Source: JBAXPW01 sp037132015 (lineage in GTDB: Bacteria > Patescibacteriota > Microgenomatia > UBA1406 > GWC2-37-13). Taken from it: a stretch of DNA of 10,329 nt. Location: assembly GCA_037132015.1 (NCBI GenBank), contig JBAXPW010000052.1, positions 1-10,329 on the forward strand. The letters are read 5' to 3'. Positions within the stretch are counted from its first letter, which is position 1; the number at the start of each line of letters is the position of its first letter. Positions 6,300 to 10,329 of this stretch are shown piece by piece. The notes below the pieces were generated by a model. The model was not told the origin of the DNA. It was given only the letters and a program-made list of their open reading frames with translations, and did no database searches. Position numbers and translations under genes: made by a program.

Positions 6300-6305
6300 T
6301 ATAAT
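6300..6305 (+). promoter_or_regulatory. Predicted -10 box for the murJ operon
   Basis: A perfect TATAAT with TG directly before it lies 26 bases ahead of the murJ ATG. No good -35 is found 16-18 bases upstream. Transcription from about 6312 would give a leader of about 20 bases that includes GAAGGGA (6312-6318), a possible ribosome site, though it is rather far (about 13 bases) from the ATG. Confidence 0.5.
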
Positions 6306-6331
6306 AGAATTGAAGGGAACCGACCAACTAT

Positions 6332-7960
6332 ATGCAGTTACTGATCAATCGTACGAAACAATTTATTTTTGCTCAACAAACGAGCATGTTTTCATCTACA
6401 ATCATCATTGCAAGTATGTTGATAGTAGCTCGTATCTTTGGATTTTGGAGATATCGCGTATTAGCAGGATTTTTTACAACAGCTGAGCTTGATATTTTTT
6501 TTGCTTCTTTTAGATGGCCCGACCTTATATTTGAAATTCTTATCACAGGGGCACTCACTTCTTCTTTTATCCCCTATTTTATTAAGTATGAAAAAGATAA
6601 AAAAAATCAATCAATTAATGTATCCACTATCATCAATGTCGTAATATTAGTACTCCTTGCTCTAATATGTATGCTTGTAGCGATCATGCCCCTTATAATG
6701 AATATTATTACACCCGGTTATACAGAAGAGAAAATTCGTATAATCACATTTTATTCTCAAGTTTTATTATTAGGTCAACTTCCCTACCTTGTGTTTGGAA
6801 ATTTCCTCACAGGTATTAGTCAGGCAAGAAAAAGTTTCCTACTTCCTGCAATAGCTCCAGTGATATACAATCTGGGAATAATACTGATGACATATTTAGG
6901 AGCTGGTCAACTTCATATGTTGGCTCCTATTTTAGGAGTAGTTATTGGTGCATTTGCTTTTTTTCTTATCCAAATTCCTATCCTTTTTAATTCAGATTTT
7001 TTATATATTTTTACTATTCGAAAAAGCAAAGAAATCTGGGAATTTTTTAAAGTAGCTATACCACGTATATTCACAGTAGTTGTAGCACAGATCGACGCAA
7101 CGATAGATCTCAGCCTTACTACCTTACTTGGTGGAGGATCGTATACGATCTTCTATCTTGCGCAACATCTACAACTTCTTCCTGTTTCGATACTCGGAAT
7201 GGCTTTTGGTCAAGCATCTCTTCCGTATTTAACAGAAGTATATCAACACAAACACAAAGATGAATTCAAAAAAATAATAGCCGATTCATTACTGAATGTA
7301 ATGTTTTTAGTTCTGCCAATTTCTGCATATTTGATATTTGCTCGAACACCCATAGTCAGGTTCTTTTATGGAGGAGAAAAATTTGATTGGGAATCTACCA
7401 ATCTCACTGCACTAACATTATCATATTTTGCTCTATCCCTTCCCTTTCATTCAATCTATTATTTTATAACTAGATGTTTTTATGCGATGTTCGATAGTCG
7501 CACACCTTTTTTTGCGAGCTTTATTTCAATCGGAATTAACGGAATCCTCAGTCTTATTTTTGTATTACTGTTAAGGCTTCCTGTATGGTCTCTAGCAGTT
7601 GCCTTCTCAATCTCAATTACAGTGAATGTTATTATCCTTTTTATCATTCTTCATTTCAAGCTAAAATTTTTTGATCTCAGATATATGGGTGAAGAGCTCA
7701 CAAAAATGCTTATTGCAACAGGTATTAGCGTCCTTGTGAACTCCGCTTTATTACGACTCCTTGATGGATTAATACTCGACACAACTCGCACGATTAATGT
7801 ATTTTTTTTACTTATCATTACTTCTCTATCATTTCTTTTGTTATATTTATTTATATCATGGTTGCTCAATGTCAAAGAATTATATTTAATCACAAAGATG
7901 ACATTAAAGTTTAAGGAGTATCAGCGTAAAATTATTGAAATTTATACAGGTGTACAATAA
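6332..7960 (+). CDS. murJ: MurJ (MviN family) lipid II flippase
   Basis: MurJ moves the peptidoglycan precursor lipid II across the inner membrane. The 542 residues form about 13-14 hydrophobic membrane segments. Family signatures include IVARIFGFWRYRVLAGFF (31-48), D54 and F60-R61-W-P-D, TGALTSSFIP (72-81), QARKSFLLPAIAPVIYNLG (164-182), and GMAFGQASLPYLTE from 289. Arg34, Arg40 and Asp54 align with conserved cavity residues of E. coli MurJ (R18, R24, D39, from memory). Two others appear changed: the R52 position is Phe67 and the R270 position is His279. It is the first gene of a plus-strand operon divergent from mraZ. Its stop overlaps the next ATG by one base (TAATG). The start at 6332 is the first ATG after the promoter; a later Met at residue 19 is possible but would cut into the N-terminal segment. 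Function is well supported by family and context. Confidence 0.94.
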   Translation: MQLLINRTKQFIFAQQTSMFSSTIIIASMLIVARIFGFWRYRVLAGFFTTAELDIFFASFRWPDLIFEILITGALTSSFIPYFIKYEKDKKNQSINVSTIINVVILVLLALICMLVAIMPLIMNIITPGYTEEKIRIITFYSQVLLLGQLPYLVFGNFLTGISQARKSFLLPAIAPVIYNLGIILMTYLGAGQLHMLAPILGVVIGAFAFFLIQIPILFNSDFLYIFTIRKSKEIWEFFKVAIPRIFTVVVAQIDATIDLSLTTLLGGGSYTIFYLAQHLQLLPVSILGMAFGQASLPYLTEVYQHKHKDEFKKIIADSLLNVMFLVLPISAYLIFARTPIVRFFYGGEKFDWESTNLTALTLSYFALSLPFHSIYYFITRCFYAMFDSRTPFFASFISIGINGILSLIFVLLLRLPVWSLAVAFSISITVNVIILFIILHFKLKFFDLRYMGEELTKMLIATGISVLVNSALLRLLDGLILDTTRTINVFFLLIITSLSFLLLYLFISWLLNVKELYLITKMTLKFKEYQRKIIEIYTGVQ

Positions 7961-9225
7961 TGCCACATACCAATCATCCACTATCGCAATCTGAGAGGTT
8001 GGAATATATCAAAAAAAGACTAAACGATTCTCAACTGAATCCAATCGAAATATATACTCTGATGGATCAATTAAGTTATCATAGTAGCATTCATGCCTCT
8101 ACTCATTTCCCTGCTTTTGGCTCAGTACATACAGGATTTTCTATAGAAGAATTACACCTTCTTACGCTCGCTCTTGTATCAAACCATACAAAATTAGATC
8201 TAAGCGGTTTTGTTTCTGATAAACAATCTACAGGTGGAGCACTCGGATCTCGCACAAGTTTAATAGTTACTGCGATTATTGTTGCATCAGGATTTATGAT
8301 GCCAAAAATTGCATCACGAGCTAACAGAACACCAGCAGGAACTGTAGATGTTATGGAAGTATTTACACATATCAATCTCATACATTCACAAGTATTAAAA
8401 ACATTGGAAAGAGCTCGTGGATGTATTGTAAGCGATCAGGAATTATGGAACTTTAACCATGATCATTTCATACGGTTTGATGAGCCAGTTTCTTTTTCTT
8501 CGTTTGATAAGATCATCATTTCACTATTTGCAAAAAAATTACTTACATCTGTCAATCATCTTGTCATAGATATTCCCGTCGGTAAAAATATGTTAATAAA
8601 AAAATTTAGTGATGGAGAAACAATTGCACATACGTGTATCATGCTTGGAAAAAGATTCGGAATCACTGTATCCGCGGATATTCATGAGATATATGAACCA
8701 ATTGGATCTGGTGTTGGTGTAATGATAGAAGCAAAAGACACCCTTGAAATACTTGAAAATAATCCTCATAGACCAAAAAAACTAGAAGATAAATCTATTC
8801 GTCTTGCAGGAAAATTACTAGATATATGTTATAAAGATCAGAAAAGTCATCTCAATGGTAAAGAAGTTGCAAAAGAGATCCTTTTTTCAGGAAAAGCACT
8901 TACATCATTTAAGAACATCATAGAAGCCCAAGGAGGAAATCCAGATATTTCTTCTCAACAATTATCAAGACCTATTCATACATTCGAGTTAAAATCAAAA
9001 AAATCAGGTACAATATATGAAATTGATATGAGAAATATGAATACAATCGCAAAAATATTGGGAGCACCACAAGATAAACAGGCAGGAATCCACATAATCA
9101 AACATAAAAAGGATATAATATCAAATAATGAGGTGCTCGCTGAGATATATGCAAATGATATTTATCATTTTGATGAGGCTGTGGAATCATTAGAAAATTT
9201 ACCAATATACACAATTGAAAACTAA
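7960..9225 (+). CDS. Archaeal-type thymidine/AMP phosphorylase family protein
   Basis: This 421-residue protein belongs to the nucleoside phosphorylase-II family (DeoA, Pdp, AMP phosphorylase), which splits nucleosides or AMP with phosphate to give a sugar phosphate and a base. Residues 11-45 form the helical start. The phosphate motif is DKQSTGG (87-93), then SRTSLIVTAI and KIASRANRTPAGTVDVME (116-133). The last block and IDIPVG (203-208) match the archaeal AMP/thymidine phosphorylase branch rather than bacterial DeoA. Arg172, Ser188 and Lys192 match base- or sugar-binding residues of DeoA (R171, S186, K190). The His usual in DKHS is Gln89. The extra N-terminal domain of about 80 residues found in archaeal AMP phosphorylase is absent. 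It sits between murJ and mltG, with a one-base overlap behind murJ, a weak AGGTG ribosome site, and an 11-base overlap with mltG. Substrate choice between AMP and thymidine/uridine is open. Confidence 0.88.
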   Translation: MPHTNHPLSQSERLEYIKKRLNDSQLNPIEIYTLMDQLSYHSSIHASTHFPAFGSVHTGFSIEELHLLTLALVSNHTKLDLSGFVSDKQSTGGALGSRTSLIVTAIIVASGFMMPKIASRANRTPAGTVDVMEVFTHINLIHSQVLKTLERARGCIVSDQELWNFNHDHFIRFDEPVSFSSFDKIIISLFAKKLLTSVNHLVIDIPVGKNMLIKKFSDGETIAHTCIMLGKRFGITVSADIHEIYEPIGSGVGVMIEAKDTLEILENNPHRPKKLEDKSIRLAGKLLDICYKDQKSHLNGKEVAKEILFSGKALTSFKNIIEAQGGNPDISSQQLSRPIHTFELKSKKSGTIYEIDMRNMNTIAKILGAPQDKQAGIHIIKHKKDIISNNEVLAEIYANDIYHFDEAVESLENLPIYTIEN

Positions 9226-10186
9226 ACTTATCATCATTGCAATAATCCTTCTTGGAATAGGGGGATTTGGTTTTTTTTATTTTAAAGAAGGTACCTTACC
9301 AGTAAACAGAGATACAAAAAATGCGCCGATAGATTTTGTTGTTGAAAAAGGCGAAGGACTCAATTCTATTATTCGTAAACTTGAGAATGAATCATTAATA
9401 CGCAATAGACTTGTTTTCTATATTGTCGTTAAGCAATTGGGAATTGAGAGAAATATTCAAGCAGGTACATTTAAACTTTCCTCCTCTCTCGATGCTTACG
9501 AACTAGCAGAATCACTCACACGAGGTACTGAAGATATTTGGATCAAAGTAGTTGAAGGTCTTCGTAAAGAGGAAGTTGCGGAAGTAGTCGCAAAAGAGTT
9601 ATCCATTGATAAAAAAGAATTTATTGCACAATCACAAGAAGGATATTTATTTCCAGACACCTATTTAGTGCCAAAAAGTGCTACAGCTATTGATGTAATA
9701 AAGTTAATGCGTGATAATTTTAATAGTAAATACACACAGGAAATGAGAACTAAAGGGAAACAAACAGGTCTTAAAGATACTCAAATAATCACGCTTGCTT
9801 CTTTGGTTGAACGTGAGGGACGAACACCTGAAGACAGACAAGAAGTGGCAAATATTATGTTAAAGCGAATAAAAAATGAGTGGCCATTGCAGGTAGATGC
9901 AACCATACAATATGCATTGGGTTATCAACCTCGTGAACAAAAATGGTGGAAAACATATTTATCCATAGAAGATCTGGCTTTGGATTCTCCGTATAATTCA
10001 TATAAAAATACAACTCTCCCCCCTCACCCTATTTGTAATCCATCATTTGTTTCGATTCAATCTGTGGTGAATGCAACTGGAGAAACAAAAAACTGGTATT
10101 ATCTTTCCGAACCGGGTACTGGAAAAACATATTTTTCCGAGACTCTCGAACAACACGACGCCAAGGCAGAGAAATATTTGAAGTAA
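9215..10186 (+). CDS. mltG: MltG (YceG-like) endolytic murein transglycosylase
   Basis: MltG is a membrane-anchored lytic transglycosylase thought to cut nascent glycan strands and end their growth. The 323 residues start with Lys residues and one membrane helix (about 4-23). A LysM-like subdomain follows with VVEKGEGLNSIIRKL (42-56), then the YceG domain: GTFKL at 84-88, VEGLRKEEVA at 113-122, EGYLFPDTY at 142-150, the catalytic segment LASLVEREG (194-202) with presumed catalytic Glu199, LQVDATIQYALG at 225-236, and SPYNSYKNTTLPPHPICNPS at 258-277. All expected blocks are present. The start is a TTG at 9215, 11 bases inside the phosphorylase gene; the next ATG would remove the membrane helix, so the TTG is preferred. 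No Shine-Dalgarno is seen, suggesting coupling to the gene upstream. It shares an operon with murJ, so flipping of lipid II and strand release are co-expressed. Confidence 0.95.
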   Translation: MKTKLIIIAIILLGIGGFGFFYFKEGTLPVNRDTKNAPIDFVVEKGEGLNSIIRKLENESLIRNRLVFYIVVKQLGIERNIQAGTFKLSSSLDAYELAESLTRGTEDIWIKVVEGLRKEEVAEVVAKELSIDKKEFIAQSQEGYLFPDTYLVPKSATAIDVIKLMRDNFNSKYTQEMRTKGKQTGLKDTQIITLASLVEREGRTPEDRQEVANIMLKRIKNEWPLQVDATIQYALGYQPREQKWWKTYLSIEDLALDSPYNSYKNTTLPPHPICNPSFVSIQSVVNATGETKNWYYLSEPGTGKTYFSETLEQHDAKAEKYLK

Positions 10187-10230
10187 TTTCCATTATTTAT
10201 CGGGATGACCCACCGATTCGGCAGAAAGCA

Positions 10231-10265
10231 ACTTTCAACTTTGTACTTTAGACTTTAGACTTTTT
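10231..10265. repeat. Five-copy imperfect heptamer repeat (ACTTTNN)
   Basis: ACTTT begins at 10231, 10238, 10245, 10252 and 10259, exactly every 7 bases, with variable two-base fillers CA, GT, AG, AG and TT (minus strand: AAAGTNN). It lies in the 89-base gap between the convergent mltG and the gene at the right edge. The rest of that gap holds an 18-base pyrimidine tract (10260-10277) and a small GAAAG-CAA-CTTTC hairpin (10224-10236). No convincing terminator is visible. The role of the repeat is unknown. Confidence 0.7.
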
Positions 10266-10275
10266 CCCTTTCCCC

Positions 10276-10329
10276 TTACTTCACGTCTATGATCGCGAAG
10301 TAGTAGTCTTCGTCTTTGACGACAACATC
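10276..10329 (-). CDS. C-terminal end of a minus-strand gene, 17 codons, unidentified
   Basis: Read on the minus strand from the window edge, the frame is open for 17 codons (DVVVKDEDYYFAIIDVK) and ends in TAA. Codon use is unlike the other genes: Asp gac in 3 of 4, Tyr tac twice, Phe ttc, Val gtc twice. That is typical of a highly expressed or otherwise distinct gene, and it makes coding more likely than chance. It would be convergent with mltG. Too little is visible to name it, and a random open frame of this length cannot be excluded. Confidence 0.4.
   Translation of the reverse strand, partial: DVVVKDEDYYFAIIDVK

Noticed and set aside
24..10186. Recoded TGA (Gly) as in Absconditabacteria or Gracilibacteria
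   Set aside because: No gene contains an in-frame TGA, and all conserved domains read through fully in the standard code.
10224..10236. GAAAG-CAA-CTTTC hairpin as the mltG terminator
   Set aside because: The stem is only 5 bp with a 3-base loop and no following T run; the right arm is simply the first unit of the heptamer repeat.
1..10329. CRISPR array, tRNA, rRNA, insertion sequence or phage element
   Set aside because: Reading both strands showed no long direct repeats with spacers, no cloverleaf-like segment, no transposase or integrase motif, and nearly all bases are taken by the listed genes.

Overview
The window is AT-rich (by eye about two thirds A+T), gene-dense and entirely bacterial in character. 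It carries the start of a division and cell-wall (dcw) locus, mraZ-rsmH-ftsL-ftsI, and a divergent murJ-phosphorylase-mltG operon. The following suggest a Candidate Phyla Radiation (Patescibacteria) genome, perhaps a Microgenomates- or Parcubacteria-like lineage: compact proteins, an archaeal-type AMP/thymidine phosphorylase, very short intergenic gaps, one-base TAATG overlaps and few good Shine-Dalgarno sites. That placement is an inference; no rRNA or other phylogenetic marker is present. All genes read in the standard code.

Layout from left to right. (1) 1-1249, plus strand: the C-terminal end of a six-hairpin carbohydrate-active protein, apparently frameshifted or cut at the window edge, is coupled by a TAATG overlap to a GH130-like glycoside phosphorylase. 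(2) 1246-2334, minus strand: a 362-residue protein that I do not recognise. Its stop codon interlocks with that of the GH130 gene. (3) 2356-2901, plus strand: a small calcineurin-like metallophosphoesterase. It diverges from the unknown gene across only 21 bases, in which two overlapping -10 boxes both predict leaderless mRNAs. (4) 6207-2953, minus strand: mraZ, rsmH, ftsL and ftsI (class B PBP). (5) 6332-10186, plus strand: murJ, the phosphorylase and mltG. (6) 10187-10329: a short intergenic stretch with a five-copy heptamer repeat, then the last 17 codons of a minus-strand gene.

The two wall operons face away from each other across 124 bases (6208-6331). That spacer is the most information-rich non-coding part of the window. 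It holds three TGG boxes at exact 10-bp spacing, the expected form of a MraZ operator, and the third overlaps the mraZ start codon. It also holds a TTGACA/17 bp/TTAAAT promoter that would give a nearly leaderless mraZ mRNA, a perfect 9-bp inverted repeat over the -35 of that promoter, and a TATAAT for murJ.

Functionally, MurJ flips lipid II, FtsI cross-links septal peptidoglycan with FtsL as scaffold, MltG trims or terminates glycan strands, RsmH methylates 16S rRNA, and MraZ represses the cluster. No mobile element, CRISPR array, tRNA or rRNA was seen. I did not find a convincing wholly new system. The best leads are the shared control region, the overlapping leaderless promoters, altered ligand or cavity residues in the phosphoesterase and MurJ, and the unknown 362-residue protein.
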